64,000 bases of DNA from Bacteroidia bacterium (GTDB lineage: Bacteria; Bacteroidota; Bacteroidia; Palsa-965), in the NCBI GenBank assembly GCA_025454955.1, contig JALONL010000003.1, forward strand, positions 1 through 64,000, written 5' to 3'. The notes below the pieces were generated by a model. It had not been told where the DNA came from, searched no databases, and saw only the letters and a program-made list of their open reading frames with translations. A program made the translations under genes and the position numbers. Of the stretch, positions 56,426 to 64,000 are shown piece by piece. Each line of letters starts with the position of its first letter. Within the stretch, counting starts at the first letter, position 1.

Positions 56426-56769
56426 AGAAGGCGGGTTTTCGTTGAATTAATATGTTACGGACAAAACACAAACAAGTTTCAAATATTCCCATTTTTGAAA
56501 CCTGTTGTACAATATCCTGATGTTTGCCTGCGTTTTTTCGGCGATTTCTGGTCAACTCCGATCGAACGTCAGAAACAAATATATCGGATTTGTCCGGAGT
56601 TTTCAAAAAATTGCCACCGAATTGCAGAAAATTTCATCCCATTTCTGCAAGTTCGGCTGAAAAACGCACATTCACGAGGATTAAAACACGGCAAGTGCCC
56701 TTAAATGGCAAACCAGGGTATGCGCTATTTCGTTAATTTTGAAAAACGGCCACAGGCCGAACAAGGCAC
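56426..56769. other. divergent promoter region of the porP-like gene and porU
   Basis: 344 bases without a credible gene. TAATTTTG at 56734-56741 matches TAnnTTTG and would serve porU. I see no convincing element for the minus-strand gene, and no strong repeat. Confidence 0.5.
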
Positions 56770-59700
56770 ATGAAAAAAGCTATGAATTGTGGGGTGGCGG
56801 CGGCCATCGGTCTGGCATTTTTGCCATCGTTGTATACCGCCCAGACGATAAATTCCCGTCAGGCACGGGCTGCGGTTACTGAATTACACTGGGGCGCACC
56901 GGTTACTTCCGAGTTTTCGGAAACCGAGCGGCGCACCTTCCTCTGGTTTAAAGAGGCATCATACAGCCCCGAACGGAATTATCTGCCCTTGTACGAAGAA
57001 CAGCGGGCACTTCCGGCCGGTTCACGCTCTGCCACGGTGCAAATTGTGGATGCGGTGTATGCCCCGCTTAGTTTTGCCGAAGCCGCCATTTTGGGCAATG
57101 CAGCCGCTTCGCTGGGCACTGAAGCCGAGGTGGATGTAAAAGTGGGCATAAGCCGCCGCCAGCCAATGGCCAGCATTACCGTGGTGCCGCTGCGCCGCAA
57201 TGCCAGCAGCAATGCAGCCGATAAACTCATCAGCTTCAGGCTGGTGGTGCAAAGCAGCAGTGCCTCCAATATGCGCACGGTTACGGCCCGCACCTACGCC
57301 GCCAATTCTGTGCTCGCCAACGGCGACTGGCACCGCATTGGTATTGCTCAAACGGGTGTACACAAACTCAGCTACCAGTTTTTTGCCAATATGGGCTACG
57401 ACATGGCCACGCTCGATCCGCGCACCATACGCCTGTATGGCAATGGCCGCGGACAACTTTCGTTTAGCAATGCGGCTGCCCATTACGACGATCTGAACGA
57501 GTATGCCATTCAGGTAGTGGGCGAAACCGACGGTACTTTTGACACCGACGATTATGTGCTTTTTTACGGAACTTCACCGCACCGCTGGAAATTCGATCCG
57601 GTTTCTTCCCGCTTCCGTCATAACCTCCATAATTATTCCGATTCCACATTTTATTTCATCACCACAGCCCCCGGAACGGCCAAGCGCGTAACTGTGCAGT
57701 CGTCGTCATCGCTCACACCCACGCACAACGTTACTTCATTTACCGATTACGCCTATCACGAGCAGGATCTCGAAAACCTTATCAAATCGGGCCGCGAGTG
57801 GTATGGCGAGAAGTTTGACCTTCAGGGACAGTATTCGTTTTCGTTTGCATTCCCCAATATCGACAACACCACCCAGGCCTGGGTTTATTGCGACCTGGTT
57901 TCGCGTCTGGCCACACCGCATACATATAATGTGTCGGCACAGTCGGGCGCGGGATTAATTAATGTGCCTGCCGCCAACGTGTCGAGCTATTATGATACGT
58001 ATGCCCTTTTTGGCACCACGCAGTTTATGTTTACGCCCACTTCTTCTTCCATAAACGTTAGTGTTGCCCGTGGCAGCAATGCAAGCGGGGCGCTGGGCTG
58101 GCTTAATCAGATTGAACTGAATGTGCGCCGGCAGTTGCTTATGACTTCGGGTCAGATGCAGTTCCGCGATCATTTGAGCGCCGGTGCAGGCAATGTGGCG
58201 CGTTACACACTGGGCAATGCCATTCCGCAGGTTTCCATTTGGGACGTAACTGCGTTTGGCGATGCGCGTTTGCAACAGGTTACCGTAAACGGAAACATAC
58301 ACGAGTTTGTACTGCCTGCCGATTCTATACGCGAGTTTATTGCGTTCGACGGCACACAGTATCTTACGGCGGCTTACGAGGGCAAGGTGGCCAATCAGAA
58401 CCTGCATGCGCAAACGGCTGTTGATTATGTAATTGTGGCTCACCCCATGTTCTGGGCGCAGGCCAATGAACTTGGGCAGATGCACAATGCGATTGACGGA
58501 CTTACCTACACTGTGGTAACGCCGCAGCAGATTTACAACGAGTTTTCGTCGGGAGCACAGGACATTACAGCCATCCGCGATTTTATCCGTATGCTCTACG
58601 ACCGTGCACTTACGCCCGAAGAAATGCCCAAATATGTGTTGCTGTTTGGCGACGGATCTTATGATAATAAATACAAACTTCCGCAAAACACCAACATGAT
58701 TCCCACGTTCCAGAATGCGAACAGTGTAACACCCACAATTTCATATACCTCTGATGAGTTTTATGGCCTGCTCGACGATTCGGGCGAGTGGGACGGTTCG
58801 AGTGATGTGGGATATGTGGACGTGGGAATTGGTCGTTTTCCGGTGCATACATTGGAAGAGGCTGAGGCGGTAATGAATAAAATCCGTCGTTACATGGCCA
58901 ATGATCCCATTTCTACTGTTACCGCGTGTGGCAACGGACAGGACTGCAGCAGCACCGGCGAATGGAGAAACTGGATTGCGTTTATCGGCGACGATGAAGA
59001 CTCGGGCATACACATGTCGCAGTCCGATCAGCTTGCCACCATGGTAGACACGGCTTACGACAATTACAACATCGATAAAATTTATTTCGACGCCTTTCAG
59101 CAGGAGCAAACTCCCGGCGGAGAGCGTTATCCCGGCGTGGTGGAAGCAATTAACCGGCGAATGGATCGCGGGGCATTAATTGTAAACTATACTGGCCACG
59201 GTGGCGAGGTGGGGCTGGCGCACGAACAGGCAGTAAATGTGCCGCAGATTAACAACTGGAAGAACCTGTGCAACATGCCGCTGTTTGTGACTGCCACCTG
59301 CGAGTTCAGCCGTTTCGACGATCCTTCGCGTACTTCGGCGGGCGAATATGTGCTGCTCAATCCTAACGGTGGCGGCATTGGTTTGCTTACCACGGTGCGC
59401 CTGGTGTATTCGTCGCCCAACTTTATTCTTAACAGAAACTTTTACGAAGCCGTTTTCGATACCCTTAACGGCGAGTTGCCCCGCATTGGCGATGTATATC
59501 GCATTACCAAAGTAACAAGCGGCAACAACACCAATAACCGCAACTTTACCCTGCTTGGCGATCCTGCGCTGCGTTTGCGTTATCCCAAGAATAAAGTGGT
59601 AACCACCGAAGTAAACAACCAGCCCCTCAATCCCGCGCAGCCCGATACATTGCGTGCATTGAGCCGGGTTACCATTACCGGTTTTGTGGCCGATCAGGCC

Positions 59701-60669
59701 GGAAACAAACTCAACGGGTTTAATGGTGTGCTTTATCCCACGGTGTTTGATAAAACATCAACCATTACCACACTTGGCAACGATCCGCCAAACTCGCCCA
59801 TTACCTTTAAGTTTCAGAAAAACATTATTTACCGCGGAAAGGTAAGTGTGGTAAACGGCGATTATACGTTCTCGTTTGTGGTGCCGCGCGATATTTCCTA
59901 TCAGTTTGACAATGGGCGTATAAGCTACTACGCGTACAACGGACAAACCGACGCCAGCGGTTTTTGCGAAGACATTATCATTGGCGGCACCAACCCCAAT
60001 GCCCCTGCCGACAACAACGGCCCTCAGGTGCGTCTGTTTATGAACGATACCAATTTTGCCTTTGGCGGCATTACCAATGCATCGCCCACGCTGTTGGCCA
60101 TTGTGAGCGACAGTAACGGCATTAATACGGTAGGCAATGGCATCGGGCACGATATTGTGGCTGTAATTGACGAGCAAACCAGCAATGCCATTGTGTTAAA
60201 CGATTTTTATCAGTCTGACCTGAACAGTTTCCAGCGCGGACGTATTCTTTACCCGCTCTCGAACCTGAGTGAGGGAAGGCATACCCTGAGTTTGAAGGTT
60301 TGGGATGTGTACAATAATTCCACCACCGTAACTACCGAGTTTACAGTGGTTAAGAACAATGGCCTGCAACTGGAGCATGTGCTCAATTATCCCAACCCGT
60401 TTACTACCCGAACCGAATTTTATTTCGAGTCGAACCAGTGCTGTACGCAGTTTGATGTGATGGTGCAGGTGTTTACCGTATCCGGAAAGTTGGTGAAGAC
60501 CATAAATGAAACTGTTCAGAATGAGGGTTTTAGGTCGGCACCGATAATTTGGGACGGAAAAGATGACTTCGGAGACAATATCGGGCGGGGTGTTTACGTT
60601 TACCGGATGGTGGTGAGAGGTGTGGATGGCCAGAGCGCGGAACAATATGAAAAGCTGGTAATCCTCTAA
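56770..60669 (+). CDS. porU: type IX secretion system sortase PorU
   Basis: 1299 residues. The C25-type (gingipain-like) peptidase domain has the catalytic His H810 in YTGHGGEVGLAHE and the Cys C844 in FVTATCEFSRFDD, 34 apart as expected. A preceding FGDGSYDNKYK segment (about 624-634) and the long N-terminal region are typical of PorU, which removes C-terminal signals of T9SS cargo and attaches them to the surface. The C terminus (from about 1200) carries a sorting-domain-like beta unit (YPNPF...VYVYRMVV). It lies 57 bp upstream of porV, with which it works. Confidence 0.93.
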   Translation: MKKAMNCGVAAAIGLAFLPSLYTAQTINSRQARAAVTELHWGAPVTSEFSETERRTFLWFKEASYSPERNYLPLYEEQRALPAGSRSATVQIVDAVYAPLSFAEAAILGNAAASLGTEAEVDVKVGISRRQPMASITVVPLRRNASSNAADKLISFRLVVQSSSASNMRTVTARTYAANSVLANGDWHRIGIAQTGVHKLSYQFFANMGYDMATLDPRTIRLYGNGRGQLSFSNAAAHYDDLNEYAIQVVGETDGTFDTDDYVLFYGTSPHRWKFDPVSSRFRHNLHNYSDSTFYFITTAPGTAKRVTVQSSSSLTPTHNVTSFTDYAYHEQDLENLIKSGREWYGEKFDLQGQYSFSFAFPNIDNTTQAWVYCDLVSRLATPHTYNVSAQSGAGLINVPAANVSSYYDTYALFGTTQFMFTPTSSSINVSVARGSNASGALGWLNQIELNVRRQLLMTSGQMQFRDHLSAGAGNVARYTLGNAIPQVSIWDVTAFGDARLQQVTVNGNIHEFVLPADSIREFIAFDGTQYLTAAYEGKVANQNLHAQTAVDYVIVAHPMFWAQANELGQMHNAIDGLTYTVVTPQQIYNEFSSGAQDITAIRDFIRMLYDRALTPEEMPKYVLLFGDGSYDNKYKLPQNTNMIPTFQNANSVTPTISYTSDEFYGLLDDSGEWDGSSDVGYVDVGIGRFPVHTLEEAEAVMNKIRRYMANDPISTVTACGNGQDCSSTGEWRNWIAFIGDDEDSGIHMSQSDQLATMVDTAYDNYNIDKIYFDAFQQEQTPGGERYPGVVEAINRRMDRGALIVNYTGHGGEVGLAHEQAVNVPQINNWKNLCNMPLFVTATCEFSRFDDPSRTSAGEYVLLNPNGGGIGLLTTVRLVYSSPNFILNRNFYEAVFDTLNGELPRIGDVYRITKVTSGNNTNNRNFTLLGDPALRLRYPKNKVVTTEVNNQPLNPAQPDTLRALSRVTITGFVADQAGNKLNGFNGVLYPTVFDKTSTITTLGNDPPNSPITFKFQKNIIYRGKVSVVNGDYTFSFVVPRDISYQFDNGRISYYAYNGQTDASGFCEDIIIGGTNPNAPADNNGPQVRLFMNDTNFAFGGITNASPTLLAIVSDSNGINTVGNGIGHDIVAVIDEQTSNAIVLNDFYQSDLNSFQRGRILYPLSNLSEGRHTLSLKVWDVYNNSTTVTTEFTVVKNNGLQLEHVLNYPNPFTTRTEFYFESNQCCTQFDVMVQVFTVSGKLVKTINETVQNEGFRSAPIIWDGKDDFGDNIGRGVYVYRMVVRGVDGQSAEQYEKLVIL

Positions 60670-60670
60670 A

Positions 60671-60704
60671 TTTGCTGCCGCCAAACCATATTTTTCTAAA
60701 TTTA
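60671..60704 (+). promoter_or_regulatory. possible porV promoter
   Basis: TTTG (60671-60674) and TAAATTTA (60697-60704, one mismatch to TAnnTTTG) are 22 bases apart. porV may therefore also be expressed apart from porU. ATG at 60727. Confidence 0.4.
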
Positions 60705-60726
60705 CGTCCCGTTTATACAACCAACA

Positions 60727-61986
60727 ATGAAGTTTTCAGGAGTAAAAAGCGCGTTTTGGGCCGGAGTGGCGGCTGTTTCGATGAGTCCCTTCGCGGCATC
60801 GGCGCAGAATTCGGGTATTACCGAAGCTCAGTTGAATGAATTTCTAAGCGAAATAAATACCATCACCACGGCTGTTCCGTTTCTGATGATTACACCCGAC
60901 TCGCGTGCCGGTGGCATGGGCGAGGTAGGTGTAGCCACCACGCCCGATGTAAATTCGATTCACTGGAATGCGGCCAAACTGGCCTTTGCCGATCGTAAAA
61001 TGGGTTTGGGTATCAGTTACACGCCCTGGCTTCGTGCATTGGTTCCGGATATCAACCTGGCCTACGTATCGTTCTATACCAAGCCCGATAAAAACCAGGC
61101 TTTTGGTGGTTCCATGCGTTATTTCTCTATGGGTAACATTACGTTTACCGATATTGTGGGTAATGTAATTGGCCAGTTCAGACCCAACGAATTTGCATTC
61201 GACTTTGCCTATTCGCGTAAACTGAGTGAGCGTTTTTCGGCCTCGATGGCAGCACGCATTGTCCGCTCAAACCTTACCAACGGTATCAATGTAAATGGTC
61301 AGGATACCCGCCCCGGAACAGCTTTTGCGGTTGACCTGAGCGGCTACTACTACAACGACGATATTAAAGTAAGCGGCAAGAAAAGTACGCTCATGGCGGG
61401 TATGGCCATTACCAATATTGGTAACAAGATTTCATACTCCACCTCAGTAAACCGCGATTTTATTCCCATTAACCTGCGTCTGGGCACCGGTATGCTCATT
61501 AATGCCGACGATTACAACCAGATTGGTTTTTCTGTGGAAATAAACAAACTGCTGGTACCCACCCCGCCAATTTATAATCTCGATTCGAACGGAAGCCCTA
61601 TTCCGCTTCCCGGCGGTGGCGGGTTTGAAATTCTTGCCGGTAAAGACCCCAACCGTTCGGTGCCTGCAGGTATGTTTGGATCGTTTAATGATGCTCCCGG
61701 CGGTTTCCGCGAAGAAATGCGTGAGTTTAATGTTTCTGCCGGTTTTGAATACTGGTATGATAAGCAGTTTGCCGTGCGCACCGGTTATTTCTTCGAGCAT
61801 CCCACCAAGGGCAACCGCCAGTACATTTCGCTTGGCGCGGGCATTCACTACAATGTGTTTGGTCTCGACTTTGCCTATCTCATTCCCACCAACAACCAGC
61901 GAAGTCCGCTGCAAAACACATTACGTTTCACTCTCACGTTCGACTTCGAAGGATTCAAGTCGCAGGAAGGTGGAAGCGATAAATAG
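60727..61986 (+). CDS. porV: type IX secretion outer-membrane shuttle PorV
   Basis: 419 residues. Signal peptide ends near SPFAASAQ. The FadL-like barrel begins with FLMITPDSRAGGMGEVGVAT (about 53-72) and NSIHWNAAKLAFAD (about 77-90), and has PIPLPGGGGFEILAGKDPN and GMFGSFNDAPGG near residue 300, all typical of PorV (LptO). PorV carries cargo from the translocon to PorU. The pair porU-porV and nearby gldJ reproduces the order of other Bacteroidota. Confidence 0.93.
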   Translation: MKFSGVKSAFWAGVAAVSMSPFAASAQNSGITEAQLNEFLSEINTITTAVPFLMITPDSRAGGMGEVGVATTPDVNSIHWNAAKLAFADRKMGLGISYTPWLRALVPDINLAYVSFYTKPDKNQAFGGSMRYFSMGNITFTDIVGNVIGQFRPNEFAFDFAYSRKLSERFSASMAARIVRSNLTNGINVNGQDTRPGTAFAVDLSGYYYNDDIKVSGKKSTLMAGMAITNIGNKISYSTSVNRDFIPINLRLGTGMLINADDYNQIGFSVEINKLLVPTPPIYNLDSNGSPIPLPGGGGFEILAGKDPNRSVPAGMFGSFNDAPGGFREEMREFNVSAGFEYWYDKQFAVRTGYFFEHPTKGNRQYISLGAGIHYNVFGLDFAYLIPTNNQRSPLQNTLRFTLTFDFEGFKSQEGGSDK

Positions 61987-62009
61987 TCGTTTCACGATAA
62001 GATCAGTTC

Positions 62010-62038
62010 AACCGGCTTTGCAGTTTGCGAAGCCGGTT
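62010..62038 (+). terminator. porV terminator
   Basis: aaccggctt/aagccggtt stem with an 11-base loop, followed by T-rich sequence, 24 bp after the porV stop. It separates porV from the paralogue. Confidence 0.7.
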
Positions 62039-62149
62039 TTGTTTTGTGCGTGGTTGAACTTAGGATTTATTGCAAAAGTTGTGGAGAGTAAATATCATAA
62101 TTGTGGAGTTTGATCGTTTGTTGGTCGTATTGATTAAGACCTAGGCCTC

Positions 62150-63400
62150 ATGACACGAGAAAAAATTAGTCTGCTTCTTTTCCTCATAACAGCCACAACT
62201 ATTTGCAGGCTGAATGCACAACCTGTTACCGGCAGCGAGATTTTCGGTTTTTTTGATTATACAAACTCATCCTTCCCGGCATTTCCACATTCATCTGATG
62301 CCCGTTCGTGTGCGTTGGGCGGAAACGGAGTGGCACTTACAGCCGATGCGGGTTCGTTTTACCGGAATGCTTCGCGTTTGGCTTTTGCAGACGGTAATTC
62401 AGGGGCATCGGTTTCGTGGAATAATTTTTCACAATTGGGGGGGCCAAACAAATACAGGATGTATCAGGCTTCATTCTTTCGCAGACTAAAGGCAAATCAG
62501 GCAATTGGGGTGAATGTGAGAAGATTTACTACGGGTGAAATTTATATAGCTGTTCCGCGAGTATTTCCGTTGATTTTACTGGGTAAAAGGCGACTCACGG
62601 AAACGGCGGTTGATGTGGCTTACACCCGTCTGTTCGGTAAATATTTTTCGGCATCGGTTACAGCCCGTGTGATGCAGTCTGATTTTATAGGTGATATAAC
62701 CATGACCAGCAAAGGAGGTTATGCGGTTTCGGGCGATATTGGGTTTTTCTATCAGCGGGCCGACCGGCATTTGTGGGGCAAGCCTGCAAAGGTTACAGCG
62801 GGCCTCGCACTTAATCATGCGGGTGGTAAAACACGATATTCAAACTCCAGTGAAGAGCGTTTCAGTCCGGCGATGCTTAATATAGGTGCAGGCTGGGTGC
62901 AAAACGCAGGAATGCGGCACGAACTGGGCGTGTATGTGCAGGCGCAGAAAATGCTTGTTCCCTCGTATCCGATTTACGTGCTCGACTCATTAGGCCGGCC
63001 TGTACCGCTGCCGGGTGGAAACGGATACCAGATTGCAGCGGGAAAAGATCCCAACCGTCCGGTGCTGAGTGGTATGTTCGGTTCGTTTAACGATTCGCCG
63101 TTAGGATTGAGTTATGATATGAAGGAGATATTCATTTCGGCCGGAGCAGAGTACTGGTTTGCGCAATTTATTGCCCTTCGTGCCGGAGGTAATTTTCAAC
63201 TCGAAGGCTATGAGGCCTTGCAAATGCTTACAATGGGTGTGGGCGTTCGTTACAATGCATTTGAGTTTGGTTTTGCATATCTGCATCCGACCACATACGA
63301 CAGAGGTATAACCGATGAAACATTGCATTTTACCCTTTGCTACCGGGCAAAGGCAAAAGAGCTGCCGGAGAGGAAAAAGTTGCCTGAGCGCACGGAATAA
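62150..63400 (+). CDS. diverged PorV paralogue
   Basis: 416 residues with a signal peptide ending near LNAQ. It has the same barrel landmarks as PorV: DARSCALGGNGVALTADAGS in place of DSRAGGMGEV, YRNASRLAFAD, then LVPSYPIYVLDSLGRPVPLP, GYQIAAGKDPNR and GMFGSFNDSPLGL. So it is a tandem paralogue, clearly diverged in the N-terminal half. It lies downstream of a terminator, so it is separately transcribed. It could be a second shuttle for selected cargo (as PorQ or PorZ partners are in other species), but that is inference. The C terminus (ERKKLPERTE) is charged, unlike PorV. Confidence 0.85.
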   Translation: MTREKISLLLFLITATTICRLNAQPVTGSEIFGFFDYTNSSFPAFPHSSDARSCALGGNGVALTADAGSFYRNASRLAFADGNSGASVSWNNFSQLGGPNKYRMYQASFFRRLKANQAIGVNVRRFTTGEIYIAVPRVFPLILLGKRRLTETAVDVAYTRLFGKYFSASVTARVMQSDFIGDITMTSKGGYAVSGDIGFFYQRADRHLWGKPAKVTAGLALNHAGGKTRYSNSSEERFSPAMLNIGAGWVQNAGMRHELGVYVQAQKMLVPSYPIYVLDSLGRPVPLPGGNGYQIAAGKDPNRPVLSGMFGSFNDSPLGLSYDMKEIFISAGAEYWFAQFIALRAGGNFQLEGYEALQMLTMGVGVRYNAFEFGFAYLHPTTYDRGITDETLHFTLCYRAKAKELPERKKLPERTE

Positions 63401-63409
63401 ATTGCTTAA

Positions 63410-63440
63410 CCGGCTTTGCAAAATGGCAGAGCCGTTTTTG
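63410..63440 (+). terminator. weak terminator after the PorV paralogue
   Basis: Short stem cggct/agccg (63411-63415 and 63430-63434) followed by five Ts. Confidence 0.45.
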
Positions 63441-63478
63441 TGTGGTATGCATCGCCGCACATCGCGTATCTTTATGGC

Positions 63479-63964
63479 ATGAGTCTCAATATACGCGTAG
63501 GATTTGGCTTTGATGTACACCAACTGAAACCAGGCCGTGAACTTTGGCTGGGCGGTGTAAAAATAGCACACGAAAAAGGAGCCGACGGGCACTCCGATGC
63601 AGATGTGCTGCTGCATGCTGTTTGCGATGCACTTCTTGGCGCCGCAGCCCTGCGCGACATCGGCTTTCATTTCCCCAACACCGATCCGAATTATAAAAAT
63701 GCCGACAGCAAACTCCTGCTGCGCGATGTGGTGAAACTGCTGCACGAACGCGGCTGGAAGGTGGGAAATGTTGACGCCACGTTAAGTATGGAACGGCCTA
63801 AGATTAATCCGCATATTCCGCGCATGGTAGAGGTACTTGCACCTATTCTTGGTGTGGAGCAGGATTGTGTGTCTATTAAAGCCACTACCAACGAAACGCT
63901 GGGGTATGTGGGGCGTGAGGATGGGGTGAATGCGTATGCGGTGGCGTTGATTGTGAAGTCCTAA
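63479..63964 (+). CDS. ispF: 2-C-methyl-D-erythritol 2,4-cyclodiphosphate synthase
   Basis: 161 residues, fifth enzyme of the MEP isoprenoid pathway. Zinc ligands D12 and H14 (GFGFDVHQL) and H46 (DVLLHAVCDALLGA) are present, as are GFHFPNTDPNYKNADS and the C-terminal KATTNETLGYVGREDG. The start is the ATG at 63479 (MSLNIRVGFG); an upstream frame adds 21 residues that run into the terminator region. Confidence 0.95.
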   Translation: MSLNIRVGFGFDVHQLKPGRELWLGGVKIAHEKGADGHSDADVLLHAVCDALLGAAALRDIGFHFPNTDPNYKNADSKLLLRDVVKLLHERGWKVGNVDATLSMERPKINPHIPRMVEVLAPILGVEQDCVSIKATTNETLGYVGREDGVNAYAVALIVKS

Positions 63965-64000
63965 TCAATAGAAATCGTGTACTCCAGCCCGATCACATTC
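63961..64000 (-). CDS. 3' end of a minus-strand gene, cut by the window edge
   Basis: Reading the minus strand from the window edge gives NVIGLEYTISID and a stop at 63961-63963, overlapping the ispF stop. This looks like the end of a protein, but twelve residues are too few to name it. Confidence 0.3.
   Translation of the reverse strand, partial: NVIGLEYTISID

Overview
The window reads as chromosome of a Bacteroidota bacterium (Cytophagia/Chitinophagia/Flavobacteriia grade; I cannot place it more finely from sequence alone). The evidence is a type IX secretion (T9SS) and gliding gene cluster (porU, porV, gldJ, a porP/sprF-like gene), a secreted protein with a T9SS sorting tail, a TonB-dependent receptor with a carboxypeptidase-like N-domain, promoter elements of the TTTG...TAnnTTTG type, and almost no Shine-Dalgarno sequences. 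Most of the window is core chromosome of moderate GC.

Layout. 1-720: non-coding block built from a tandem 171-bp repeat. 0.85-12.1 kb: glycosyltransferase, FtsE-like ATPase, a large TPR protein translationally coupled to an outer-membrane barrel protein, gyrB, a radical SAM/SPASM protein and an unrecognised partner. 12.2-16.3 kb (minus strand): rplM-rpsI-rpsB-tsf, a terminator, then pyrH-frr. 16.4-29.6 kb: TPR/SpoIIE-type phosphatase, kbl, purT, a T9SS-exported dockerin/cohesin-like protein, dprA, a TonB-dependent receptor, gpmI with an upstream histidine kinase, and a small helical envelope protein.

30.1-42.2 kb holds a 12,025-bp integrative element inserted in the anticodon-loop region of a tRNA-Val(TAC) gene. 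It is bounded by a 111/113-bp imperfect direct repeat (3' half of the tRNA, a hairpin terminator and a GTGCAC-type site). It encodes a tyrosine recombinase of the Bacteroidota type that lacks the first catalytic Arg, an AT-rich unknown protein, an excisionase-like HTH protein, a RepA-like ATPase, a zinc-finger/toprim-like primase-type protein, two unknown proteins, a RadC/JAB-like protein with a degraded metal site, and a single-chain PD-(D/E)xK-methylase restriction enzyme. I see no relaxase, conjugation gene or virion gene, so it looks like a satellite-type or hitch-hiking island whose most evident cargo is restriction-modification. An iteron-like array lies between the ATPase and primase-like genes.

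42.3-49.9 kb: exbB-exbD-tonB/tolA-like-folC operon, a second tonB, an mscS channel, a Glu/Leu dehydrogenase, and a very acidic small protein. 50-64 kb: anmK, an acyl-CoA dehydrogenase, murF, then the T9SS cluster: gldJ and the porP-like gene on the minus strand, porU, porV and a second, diverged porV paralogue on the plus strand, followed by ispF. PorU (sortase) and PorV (shuttle) would process and deliver proteins such as the T9SS-tailed protein at 21-22.8 kb; GldJ and PorP/SprF belong to the same secretion/gliding apparatus.
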